A stretch of 16,874 bases of DNA from Linderina pennispora (taxonomy: Eukaryota; Kickxellomycota; Kickxellomycetes; Kickxellales; Kickxellaceae): positions 1 to 16,874 of the forward strand of contig NW_024468453.1 in NCBI RefSeq assembly GCF_002104995.1, written 5' to 3'. Each line of letters begins with the position of its first letter. The stretch's first letter is position 1. A program made the translations under genes and the position numbers. The notes beneath the pieces are model-generated. The model saw nothing but the letters and a program-made list of their open reading frames with translations, ran no database searches and had not been told where the DNA came from. Below are positions 7,769 to 16,796 of the stretch, piece by piece.

Positions 7769-10384
7769 ATGTCTACTGTAGATATCGGAGACGACAGCGC
7801 CGACAGCTTGGCGGGCAACGCTGGCGCTACAGGCGGGTGGAGCCTTCGCGTCAAAGCGCTTCTGGAAGGCGGCGCAGAGCGCGAGTACCGAGTACAAGTC
7901 CAGCCCAGCGCGACAGTCGGCGACTTCCGCACGAAGCTGTCCAGCAAAAGCCAGGTGGCAGTACACCGGCTGCGACTTATTTTCAGCGGGCGGGTGCTTG
8001 CCAACGACAGCCAGAGGCTAGCAGACGCCGGGGTGGGAGGATGGCTGTGCCTTGCATATGGTTGTGCGCCCCGCTGCCACAGCCGGAAACAGCGATGCTG
8101 CCAGCAGCCAGCAGCGCGAATCACCTGGACAGGGGCGAGCAGCTACCGATGGGCGCCAGGGAGCCGGGCGCTCGGTGACCGTCGACATTCCCATCTACTT
8201 CCATGCTCCGGAGAATGTGCGATCCGAGCAGGACCAGCAGCAGCAGCGTGACCGGCTGGGGCGGACCATCGCTACGGTGTACCGGAACTTTGGAGCCGGC
8301 GATGGCGGCGAGTGGATCGCAAGGACTTTGACCGGCAGCATGTACCGCATTGACCGGGAAGCCGCCGAGCGGGAATCTGCTGACGGACGAGGAGATGAGC
8401 CGCGGGACTGTCCCCAGAACGGCTCTGTATCCGGCTAGCGAGTCAGAGCACTCGGGAACGCCGATTCCTGGGCTTGTGTTTTCGCAAACCACCAGCGGCC
8501 AGGAAATGGCACCACAGCGCGTGGTAGTCGCGACACGACCGCAGCCAACGCGCTCCCAGGCAAACGAGCTCATCTACGATTTGCTTGAGAACATCCTGCC
8601 CGCCGTACGCCGCGTGCCCGGCAGGGAAAACTTTGAATTCGATAGACCGTCGACAAGGCAGTCGCGGTACATCTCGCACTCGGAGCCTGCTGTCGAGCAG
8701 GTGGGCGCTGCTGGTCTGGCAGTCAGGAACCTGGGCAGTGCCCTGGTCGAGGTCGGCCGCATGTTCCAGCACATCGGCCTGGGTATCCGGGACACTGCCC
8801 ATGGCGAGTCGCAGGCGGATGCCGAGGACAGGTCGCAGCTTGCCGAGCGCGCGGCCCAGGCTGCCCGCCAGGTTCTGGCCGCAGCACCGCTGGCACTGCC
8901 CTTCCTTGAAAGCTCGGTGCAGCTGCCAGCCGAGCTGCCGTCCGCCCGCACCAAACCCTACAACCCGAGGCGTGTCGGCATCAAGACATGACCATATTCT
9001 CTGCGTGTCAGCTTCACATGGCCGCCGCCGGAACCCGCCGCATGGCCATGGGGCTGTTGTCGAGCCCAGGGAACGCTATGTTCTTTGGTCCGGGCGTGTC
9101 AGCCGATTACACAGAGTTCCTGGCGCCCCAAATGGTTGTCGAGTCCATGGCTACATGGACCCACCCAGCCCCGCCCGCCGGGATGCAGCATGGAGCAGCG
9201 GATGCACAGACACAGAGACCTAATACGCAGGCGTATGTAGCAACCATGCAGGCTGCACAGAGGTTTGGTGCTTCAGCTCTTGCCTCGGCTTCGACTGCTA
9301 CCGCTGGTTCAGCAGCGACAGGTCGAAACACTTTCTGGAACGTGGTCAACTCAGTTCCAGCGCCAACGGCACATGACAATGGAGCAAATACAGCATCTGG
9401 TCGTGCTGCACCAAGCACAGGAGACAGCACGCGCATGCATGCTACCCGGACTCTGCAGAACGGAAATATACTCGATGTCTATATTGACACCATTGCCGAC
9501 CCATCCGAGCTGGTCCGCAGAATGCGCAGTGCTGCTCAGCCAACACCAGCCCCCGCCCCCGCCCAGCCGCAGCCAGCAACCTCCTCACAACCAGCACCTG
9601 CCGGCCGCAGCCAGCAGCATCCTCGCAGCCAACACCCACGGAGACATCTAACGCCCAGCAGGATCTCGCCGCCAACCCAAACTTCCTCGGCTTCATTGAC
9701 CGCCTGTACACGCTCGGCAGCCAGGCCTCGTTGGGCGACGATCGGTCCGACCGCTCCACCACCACCGAATATGGCTCGGGCCGCTGGCTCAGTCACTGGC
9801 GGCACCGGCGGCCACCCACCACGCATATTTTCCACCTTCAGCGGCAGCAGTGGAGCACAAGGCATGTCTGTGCCAAGCACCAGCGACTCGCCGTTTTTCA
9901 TTCACATCCATGGTCCTCGGCTTCGAGCCCATAGCCACCACGGCTGGTGCACCCCCACGCCCTTCCGATGCCCAGGACTCTGCGACGCCAGCGGCGAATT
10001 CGCAGCAGACCCAGCCGCAGCGCAATCTTTGCCTCTACCCGCGGTGCAATGCCTGGGTCCTTTGGCCCCCTGCAGTTCACCTCGGGCGCCAGCCCAGTGA
10101 GCCTGTCGGCCCAGTGGTCGACGCTTTTGCAGGCGGTTGCCGGTGATTCTAATGAGGCGCGCGCGGGTCACTTGCCGACAGATGCGGGCGACCAGATGTC
10201 ACCGCAGGTGGGTGAGACACGGCCGCGCTCGAATTCGTCGTCGCAGCATGGGTACGCCGATGCGGAGGCATCGGGCTCCTCTGGCAGCACGCACAGCTGC
10301 GCTAACGCTGGCATGAACAAGCGTCACAAGAAGAACGACCCAGGCGACGGCCCTAGTGGCCAGGGCGGTTCGGGTATTTGCTGA
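7769..10384 (+). CDS. Large ubiquitin-like-domain protein with low-complexity body, tentatively Bag6-like; many frameshifts
   Basis: The N-terminus (ATG 7769) encodes a short acidic leader. A ubiquitin-like domain of about 75 residues follows: WSLRVKALLEG, VQPSATVGDFRTKLSSKS, and RLRLIFSGRVLANDSQRLAD ending HMVVRP. N-terminal UBLs of this kind (Bag6, Dsk2/ubiquilin) dock on the proteasome or chaperones. Downstream are a helical segment (ELIYDLLENILPAVRRV; VGRMFQHIGLGIRD), a segment LDVYIDTIADPSELVRRMRS, and Pro/Ala/Gln/Ser-rich linkers (9535-9640). The end is polar, KRHKKNDPGDGPSGQGGSGIC, followed by TGA at 10382-10384. Bag6 is the closest architecture I can think of, but I see no diagnostic BAG-like C-terminus. 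The frame must change about eight times (near 8032-8041, 8355-8385, 8950-9010, 9540-9625, 9740-9785, 9900-9910 and 9990-10025), nearly always by a gain of one base. Exact joins in the low-complexity parts are uncertain, and an intron cannot be excluded near 8960-9010. Confidence 0.65.
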
Positions 10385-11110
10385 TAACAGCTGGATGCTA
10401 CCTAATGATGTGGCTGGTTAGATAGATCTGTCAAGTTAAAGGTGCTGCTTCTAGCAAGATGTCTCATTAGCTCTATTTCTTAGCAAAGCGACGCAGGCTG
10501 CTGTATCCCCGATTCCCTCAGATGCGGGGATGGAGAAGTGGCGAAAGCGCCTGTTTCATTTTCGCGGGGGAGAGATATCGCATACCAATATTGGATTTCG
10601 TATGCTGTATGAAACATACACCATGCTGTCCTCATATTGCCATCAGCCAAGGTCTTGCAAACACCCTGCCAGCACACCCTTCTGCTGGCCACATGCAATT
10701 CATATTAACGCACACCCTGTTCCTGACAGCAAACGCTATGCACCTCTCCATCTCTCCTCAACACGGGCACGCATGCGAGGTGTCTCCCGGGCGCTTTTGT
10801 AGTCGATGTCTGAGACAGTTTACAAATACCCAGATACTGGTCCACACGCATCTCCCTCCCAAGCCAGCTATGCCATAGCTTTTGGTCTCCGCACTAGCTC
10901 TCCCTGGCACTAGCTCCCCCTTTCCGCTTCTCTTCCCTTTAGTCTATTTTGCACAGAGCTCAGCTACTCTATTTTTGAAAGCAGATTTTACTTTTTGTTG
11001 CATTTGGCATCAGTTCCATATATCAATCTCCGTGCAACAAGGGGCTTTTTTTTGGCATTTACATATAGCACATATTTCAGATTCAGCATCAACGTTCCCT
11101 GCCGCTTATC
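10385..11110. other. Intergenic region between the UBL and GPI-protein genes
   Basis: About 725 bp contain the 3' end of the UBL gene and the promoter of the next plus-strand gene. Frames such as 10522-10878 have no recognisable motif. A 7-bp hairpin lies at 10505-10531 and a pyrimidine-rich tract at 10900-10950. An AT-rich stretch (11040-11085) precedes the ATG at 11111. Confidence 0.45.
10505..10531. repeat. Inverted repeat, 7-bp arms
   Basis: ATCCCCG (10505-10511) is the exact complement of CGGGGAT (10525-10531), separated by 13 bases. It lies about 120 bases after the UBL stop. It could form an RNA hairpin in the 3' region but may be chance. Confidence 0.3.
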
Positions 11111-12134
11111 ATGAGAGCAGCTCTGTCATTGGGACATGGCCGCTTGTTTCTCTGCGTACTAGTCCACATAGCTTTGGCAATAACCACTGTTCCCTTCGGC
11201 AGCGCCTTCGAATTCAGCATCAGCACGCATTTGGCCGGCCGCACGCCCGAAATCCTTATGCCAGCAATGCGGCTGAACAAGCAGAAGATCGGCAGCGAAG
11301 ACGCCGCCAACCCTGTAGCAGCGGCAGCGCTCGACCCGAACGAAGCTGCCATGAGCATCAAGTCCCAGGACCTCGTGCCGGCCGATCGAGTCAGCAATAT
11401 AGCTGTGCACCCACAGCTGCACCATGGTGCGCACGCCCATTTGGATGGGGACGAGGAAATGGGCTCGGATGAAGTCAATATTAAGGTTGGCACAAGCAGC
11501 GGGCCGAAGAGCAGTGGTGCGAAAAAGAAGAGCGCAGCGAAGGATGGTGACGACGGGTCAGGGGATGGCGATGAGATGGGTGCGGCCAAGAGCAGGAGCA
11601 GGAGCAAAGGAAGAAGCAAGGGCAGGGATGTAGATGACGATGCGGCCGACGATGATGCGGACAAGTCTGACAGAGCGGATCCAAGTCCCAAGGGCAAGAA
11701 GGGTGGATCCAAGTCCAAGGGCAAGAGCTCGTCTGATGCTGATGGTGACGACGACGACAACCAAAGGATTCAGGGGACACAAAGGATTCAAGGGACACCA
11801 AGGATTCCAAGGATACAAAGAGTAGCAGCAAGGGCAAGGGCAAGGGAAAAGGCAAAAAACACGCACACTGGCCTCGACGGCAAGGAGATTGAGGATGAGG
11901 ATGGCGACACCATGCAGCACAAGAAGGTGCAGGTTGAGCATGTCAAGGCCAAGAAGAAAAACTGGCGCACAGGCAAGGCCACGTACGACTACCAAGAAGG
12001 CGCTCGATGGGTGGAAGTCCGCTGGTCCCATGTACTACTACAGAGGCAAGTACTTGAATGCGGCACCAGCATCTCGTATTGCAGCCGGTACCTGGGCCAT
12101 CGTGCTGGCGTCGGCAGGCTGGATGCTGCTGTGA
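11111..12134 (+). CDS. Secreted, highly charged, probable GPI-anchored protein; frameshifted
   Basis: The product starts with a signal peptide (hydrophobic core LFLCVLVHIALAITTVPFG). A moderately ordered segment of about 90 residues follows. Then comes a long disordered region of alternating acidic (DDDAADDDAD; DADGDDDD) and basic (KGKKGGSKSKGK) blocks, and tandem KDS-DT units (KDSGDTKDSRDTKDSKDTK, 11775-11830). The end is GPMYYYRGKYLNAAP followed by the hydrophobic tail AAGTWAIVLASAGWMLL and TGA at 12132-12134. A small-residue site then a hydrophobic end is the usual layout of a GPI-anchor signal, so I infer a cell-wall or plasma-membrane surface protein. Frame changes are needed near 11755-11768, in the A-run 11854-11859 and between 11975 and 11991. 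The TGA overlaps a GTGAGT that could instead be a splice donor, so a longer C-terminus is possible. I do not recognise the family. Confidence 0.6.
11762..11826 (+). repeat. Short tandem repeats coding KDS-DT units
   Basis: Four imperfect copies of a unit of about 18 bases (AAGGATTCARGGGACAC and variants) follow one another, coding alternating KDS and DT dipeptide blocks in the frame I consider real. In the other frames the same DNA reads as RIQGT or KGFRGH repeats. Repeat DNA of this kind is prone to copy-number change and sequencing slips, which fits the frame change at its left edge. Confidence 0.6.
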
Positions 12135-12583
12135 GTCTCCTCCTTTGTAAGCCTTTTGCCGTGTCTGGAGCTATTCATAAAACTTTCTTCATATCAATCC
12201 TCGCACTTGCACCAGTCTTTTCGTATCCGATATGGCACGATGCTTTAGTAATCCTCTGGCCGGCTCGGGGCTCGATATCGGCGCATGCGTTCAGCCGAAG
12301 GACTCATGCATGTCCTAGCTGCGCATATCGATCGGTACTGCGCATGAAAGTCGGCATTTGCAGAATGTGAGCATGAGCAGCAATTCCAGCAGGGTTTTCC
12401 TTGTGCTCCTTGGCAGACTAAATGGGGAGGTGTTTGTATTGAAAGGCTCATGAATCCAAGGAGAAAGGATGTACAGTGCCCCTGGAGAGTGGAGGTGAGG
12501 GTGGAGACGGGGAATAGGGAGCTATGTATAACGGTAGTGGTCCACCAACGAACTGAGGCAGAAAGCAAAGCGCTGCAGTTGCT
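12135..12583. other. Convergent intergenic region
   Basis: About 450 bp lie between the 3' ends of the GPI-protein and Gln-rich genes. No recognisable gene was found. Minus-strand frames (12245-12568) are featureless. It presumably contains both 3' untranslated regions. Confidence 0.45.
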
Positions 12584-13431
12584 TCAGCGGTAATACGACT
12601 GCGATCCATACGGTGCATGTTGAGTACGGGCAGTCTGGGCCAGCGGCTCCAAAATACTCGCCCGACTCCCACATCGAGCACCCGTACCCTCTCCACTGCC
12701 ATCATCTGCGGGTGGCTGGTCTGGGTAGCACCCATGTGGGGGCTGTGCGGAATTGAATTGCAGGCACTCTGGATAGCCGACGACGTGGGTGAGTACTTTG
12801 GGATATATGCCATGTTTTCCAGCAGCGACGCCGATGGCGCGTTGAAACCCGTGGCTCTCGCACTGCTTGATCAGCGGAAGAGTCAACGGCGACCAGTCAA
12901 AATCGGCGTATTTCGAGTCCTGTTTCTCCTGTGGCCTTGTTCTGTCGGCCTTGGCCTGGATTGGCGTGTACCTGTTGCCTCGGTCAGAGGAGGAGGCGGT
13001 CGTGCTGCTGAGGGCGTTGGGGACGATGGCACGGAGGCAGGCGGCACATAGGCAGCTGTGGGCTGCGCATATGGCTTCTTTTTAATCGACAACTGCGGGT
13101 TGTACATGTCGCTCCTTTGCTGCTGCTCTACCTGCTGCTGGTGTTGCTGGTACACCTGCTGGTGCTGGAATAACTGCCGCTGCCGCTCCTGGTAGAGCTG
13201 CTGCAACTGCTGCTGCTGGTACATCTGTTGCTGGTGGCGCTGTGACATGTGTATCTGCTGGCTGTAAGAATTGGATGCGTGTGTATGTGGTGCGGCTCCG
13301 AAATGGCGAATATAGCACTCACCAAAGGTATACGGATGCGGGCTGTAGTAGTGCTTTGCTGACTGGTACTGAGGTTGGTAGCCAAACGGGTCAACAGCTT
13401 TTCGCATCCTGTGCAGACTGTGTCTCTGCAT
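12584..13431 (-). CDS. Gln-rich protein of unknown function, at least one intron, frameshifted
   Basis: The start at 13431 gives MQRHSLHRMRKAVDPFGYQPQ, then a Tyr/Pro-rich stretch. A GTGAGT...TTACAG intron (13262-13322) follows. Next is a polyglutamine-type block (RHQQQMYQQQQLQQLYQERQ and HQQVYQQHQQQVEQQQ), then RSDMYNPQLSIKKKPYAQP, a Pro-rich linker, and a more ordered part (QEKQDSKYADFDWSPLTLPL, then HGIYPKVLTHVVGYPE). It ends HAPYGSQSYYR with TGA at 12584-12586. Such Gln-rich regions occur in transcriptional and RNA-granule proteins, but I see no nameable domain. Removing the 61-bp intron requires one compensating base nearby, and about two one-base gains are needed at 12955-12995 to pass from the Pro-rich linker to QEKQDSKYADFDW. 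The start is less certain: an upstream exon is possible. Confidence 0.5.
13082..13262 (-). repeat. CAG/CTG-rich low-complexity tract
   Basis: On the minus strand the sequence is dominated by CAG and CAR triplets with occasional interruptions, giving Gln-rich protein in one frame. All three minus frames stay open for long stretches here, as Gln-, Ala- or Ser-rich peptides. It is an imperfect trinucleotide tract rather than a pure microsatellite. Confidence 0.7.
13262..13322 (-). other. Probable intron of the Gln-rich gene
   Basis: Minus strand: CCTTTG is followed by GTGAGT, and the element closes with CCAATTCTTACAG directly before the CAG-rich exon; length is 61 bp. Both splice sites are good matches to fungal consensus. 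The unspliced reading (TFGECYIRHFG...) is also open, so retention cannot be excluded, and splicing changes the frame by one unless another one-base error compensates. Confidence 0.6.
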
Positions 13432-14053
13432 CAATGTGTATAGACAAAAGGAGGAGGGAAAGCCAGTAGAGTAAATGCAAGTGGTATTAAAAAGTACGGA
13501 CGAGGTTGCGTGGGAAGACAAGGCCTTCAAATAGACCTATTTTGAGCAGCACGCGTTTTATTAGCGAGTATCCTGCCTCAGCACGGTGGCCAGCAAGGGG
13601 TGTTGCCGGTGCTAGTAAAAACCACCCAGGGAGAGAACCCCAAGAGTGGCAGGAATCTCCAAAATAATAATGTGCTAGTGCTGCAGGCACAGCTGCCTTG
13701 CTACCCGGCCGGCACCAGCCGTGTTTGCACAACACCTCGGGTTGGAAATATGCCCGAGCCCCGTAGCCTGATGGCGAGCTTTTTTTTTTGGGTTGATCAT
13801 ATTTCGCTTGGCACCTTTATAAGCCGGTCCATCACCAGTAGCTTTCTCCCGGAGCTACAGGACGAACTCTTCCAGCGCTGGCTACCAAAAGAGAACTTGC
13901 TGCTTATGAGCAGACTGACCTCACCGTGATAAAGGCAACGGCCCAACACCTAGCCCAATGCGGGCCGATAGGCAGATATATCGGCAGGCAGGGTGCTGCG
14001 ATAGGGAATTGCTCCGACGATGCCTGTGGTGCCAAAGCTACCGTTGAGCACCG

Positions 14054-14085
14054 AATTGGGGGCGGGGGGTACCAAGTACCCAATT
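14054..14085. repeat. Nested inverted repeat
   Basis: GGGTAC (14067-14072) and GTACCC (14076-14081) form one 6-bp palindrome with a 3-base spacer. AATTGGG (14054-14060) and CCCAATT (14079-14085) form an overlapping, alternative 7-bp pairing. They could support a small hairpin. No function is evident. Confidence 0.35.
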
Positions 14086-14316
14086 AGCTTGACAGACAGT
14101 TTTAGACGTGCCATGTGTCAGGACAGTTGGGAATGTTCATCGGCCGTTGTCGGCAGTGTGCTTGTTGGGACGCTAGAGTGCCAGAAGCAAGTGCCCGGAC
14201 GCAATGGAGTTCCTGAAGGCCCCGGTCCGCTTGTTTTCTCCAAACATGACGGCATGTTTGCTGCCAATGGAGGGGGCGCGTTCCATGTGCATGCATGGCA
14301 ACACAGCGCTTCACCG

Positions 14317-14329
14317 ATCGCTTAGCGAT
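14317..14329. repeat. Short perfect palindrome
   Basis: ATCGCT and AGCGAT flank a single T, a 13-base palindrome in otherwise unassigned DNA. It could be a dimeric protein-binding site, but a match of this length is expected by chance fairly often. Confidence 0.25.
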
Positions 14330-14909
14330 AGCATCTGTCCTGCAACATGAGTGTGCCCACGCACGCATGCCACCAGGGCGGCATCTATGAACATGGCAAG
14401 ATTTCAGGGATAAAGTCCATTGGGCAGTTTTGGAATTGCGTGTTTGCTGACCCGACTTTCAGATGCCACTGGACCTGCATGGGTATCAGGCGTGTAATCG
14501 CAGGCACTGGTGCGCCCGATGCTCCGGATATCCTGCCATCTGAGCACAGCATAGCGCAGCAACCCCGGCATGCCGAGGGAAAGAGCCGGGCCAAGTCGTG
14601 CAGATTTGTCATAACCTGCACGAGCGTTATCTCCTCACCTGCGATTTGCTCAATGTGGATACCCCTCAAAACCAATTCACGTCCCCCGTGTCTGCATGCA
14701 CCGCCTTTTGCGCAGTCCTGTTCTTATCAAGGAGTCAGGCGGCGAGCCCGGTTCCTGTCGGCGGACAAGCTGCTGCGGCTGCATGCCACGTCGGGGGATA
14801 CGGTGTGAGATAAGCAGTCCTGCTGCCAGCGCATTCTCAACCCAACAGCACGATGAATTTGGAAATCGTTGGGCATTGCTCTGTATGAAAGAGTCGCTGA
14901 AAAAGACAT

Positions 14910-16377
14910 CTACCCGACAACATGGCGGATATAGTAGAACGGCAGGCCGAACACCCCGAAGCCGTTGGCCTTGGCGAGTTTGGCAAACCCCTCGGTCTCG
15001 ACCTGGTGCTGGAAGAGCCAGGCGGGGAAGCCGACGCCCGAGCGGTGGACGTGGGCCTTGACAGGTGAAGGTGCCGCCGACGCCATCGAGCGGCACGAGC
15101 GTCTCGTTTTTCTTGAAGTTGTCCAGGTATTTGCGGTGTGTCTTGAGGGACTGGTAGCCCTCGACCAGGAAGTCGTCTTCCTTGAGGTTTGCGATCATGG
15201 CGCGGCTGGCATCTGTCTCCTGCCAGGCATTGCGGTCGTACACTGTGTGCTTCCACTGGCCCTTGTCGCCGCGCTTGCGCACGAGGCAGTTCGGGACTAT
15301 AACGTCCTTGTCGTAGGCCATCAGGTCGCGCACGATGTTCGGCGGATAGAACTCGAGGTCGCCGTCAATCCACAGCACCCACTGCTCATCGCCGAGAGCG
15401 CGCGTCCACAGATAGTTGCGCGCGCGAGCCATCATTATCCGGCGCTCTCGCTGCTTCTCTCTCAAATGCCGCTGGTCGCGCGGCAGCGAGTAGAAAAAGT
15501 CCTGCCGGTATATGTCGAACCTGCGAAAACGCAGTCCTCAGGCGCCTTCTCCTGGTACCACTGCCGCGACTCAATCAGCATCTGCTGCGTGTCGTCGGTG
15601 GAGTCCGACACTAGGGAATGCGATCGATATTTTGTCGCGCGGGTATTCAACCGGTCTATCAGCGCAAAGTACCGTGCCAGGTGCTTGCGTTGTTTTTGAT
15701 CGGCGTCAGAATCAGCAGCGAGTCGGAGTCAGGCTCCTGTGTGTATGAGGCGACCGCGCGGTTGTTGGCAAGGATCTGGCGCGAGTCCTCGGTCAGCCGG
15801 CCGTTCTTGGACACCTCCACATTGCCATCCAGTGCGGCTTTGGGCAGCCACGACGGCATGGATGCGGCAGTCTTTGGTCTGTAGTCGTTGCCCAGCACCT
15901 CAATGTGCTTGGTCAGCCGATACTGACTGGTTATCCCGTGGGGCGTGTTGGCCAGTGTGGAATTGCTTCTCAAATCGCCGCGGACTCCCCGTCAGCAGCG
16001 CCGGCAGGCCGTGGCAAGCAAGCAGGTTGGGCTGGGGCACGGGCAACTGGTCTGGTCTGGTCAATCACCGTTTGGTGCCTCGAGCAGCGTGCTGCTGAAG
16101 ATATCTGGATGGTACGTGGTCAGCAGCAATAGGGTGCAAATCGCTGCTGCCAGAAGCGTTATCAGGGAATGCTGTCTCTCCGGCCAAGCCTACAGGTTTT
16201 AAACTGGGATGTGGTGAGTTGGAGGATGTTTCTGGGTTCCTGTGCCAACTCAACGGCAGAGTCCGTTCTTTGGATGGAGGGTCGGACTGGGTCTGCTTAC
16301 CTTTTGGCGACCACGCTGCTGTTGCGCTTAATCATGAGCAAGTAGCTTTCCTTTTGCTTTGGGTCCTCGGACATCAT
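14910..16377 (-). CDS. Golgi alpha-mannosyltransferase of the Anp1/Mnn9/Van1 family (GT62), two exons, several frameshifts
   Basis: GT62 enzymes are type II membrane proteins of the cis-Golgi that build the mannan outer chain on N-glycans. Exon 1 (16301-16377) encodes MMSEDPKQKESYLLMIKRN. Exon 2 runs from 16189 and opens with the membrane anchor HSLITLLAAAICTLLLLTTY. The catalytic domain reads LLILTPIKNNA, KHLARYFALIDRLN, YPRDKISIAF and LVSDSTDDTQQ. Then comes YLWTRALGDEQWVLWIDGDL, with the acidic DGD metal-binding motif, followed by DKDVIVPN, WQETDAS, DFLVEGY, PLDGVGGTF, KAHVHRSGVGFPAW and QVETEGFAKLAKANGFGV. It stops at TAG 14910-14912. These match the family end to end, but I cannot decide between the three paralogues. 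One-base gains lie at about 16179, 15614-15616, 15534-15537 and 15063. Losses lie near 15685 (A) and 15645 (T). At least two more shifts are needed in the variable stem (15965-16070). The conserved domain is otherwise complete. Confidence 0.9.
16190..16300 (-). other. Intron of the mannosyltransferase gene
   Basis: Minus strand: GCCAAAAG is followed by GTAAGC, and the best acceptor is CCTGTAG before GCTTGGCC, giving 111 bp. An alternative acceptor (CATCCCAG) lies 16 bases upstream. The junction brings a short basic cytosolic tail next to the membrane anchor, the expected type II order. Confidence 0.7.
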
Positions 16378-16796
16378 TTGGCGCAGATGTATGAGAAGGG
16401 CAGGTTCAGGACTGAAGCGGGAAGAGCTGGAAAATGGGAGAGAAGGAGGAGCAGAGGAACTCTGGTTGAACGGGCGTGGTATTGTCTATGCTAATGACAT
16501 GGCAGCGCTGCACTGTGTCCGACTACTAGCGGCGTATGTTTAGCAACACCTTGCTCGGAATAGCATCAGCATGGATAGTAGTAACCACCACATAAATAGC
16601 ACCATGTTTCAGGGCAAATAATACGCTCGCTTCCCCATGCAAACCGAATCGACAATATTGCGCTTAATATCTGGGGTAGTGACGCCCATTATTACGATCT
16701 GCGGCGGTCTGTGGGTTCGAGCAAGCCCGATCAGGCCAAACCCAGCCCGATGGATCCTTATCATTTTCTAGTCATTTCTCGGAAAACTGCTCAGCC
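16378..16796. other. Divergent intergenic region
   Basis: About 420 bp separate the start of the mannosyltransferase (minus) from the start of the mitochondrial-type gene (plus). No gene or clear regulatory element is recognised. The GGGTTCGAGC at 16711-16720 resembles part of a tRNA T-arm, but no tRNA can be folded around it. Confidence 0.45.

Larger units (their letters stand above)
13432..14909. other. Long stretch without a recognised gene
   Basis: Nearly 1.5 kb lie between the start of the Gln-rich gene and the stop of the mannosyltransferase. Several open frames of 80-150 codons occur on both strands (for example 13600-13929 and 14347-14808 plus, 14385-14675 minus), but none has a motif I know. 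The plus-frame segment at 14595-14660 (HNLHERYLLTCDLLNVDTPQ) has protein-like composition. Two small inverted repeats are noted separately. The region may be promoter DNA plus a fast-evolving or broken gene. Confidence 0.4.

Noticed and set aside
7769-10384. Programmed frameshifting in the UBL gene as a novel regulatory system
   Set aside because: The same kind of one-base event occurs in unrelated genes with no shared sequence context, so a recoding signal specific to this gene is not supported.
14677-14909. Continuation of the mannosyltransferase frame beyond 14910
   Set aside because: After the one-base gain at 15063 is taken into account, the family-like C-terminus ends at the TAG at 14910-14912. 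The longer frame is out of register and unlike the family.
16711-16730. tRNA-like GGGTTCGAGC motif
   Set aside because: No matching T-arm stem, acceptor stem or anticodon arm can be formed around it.
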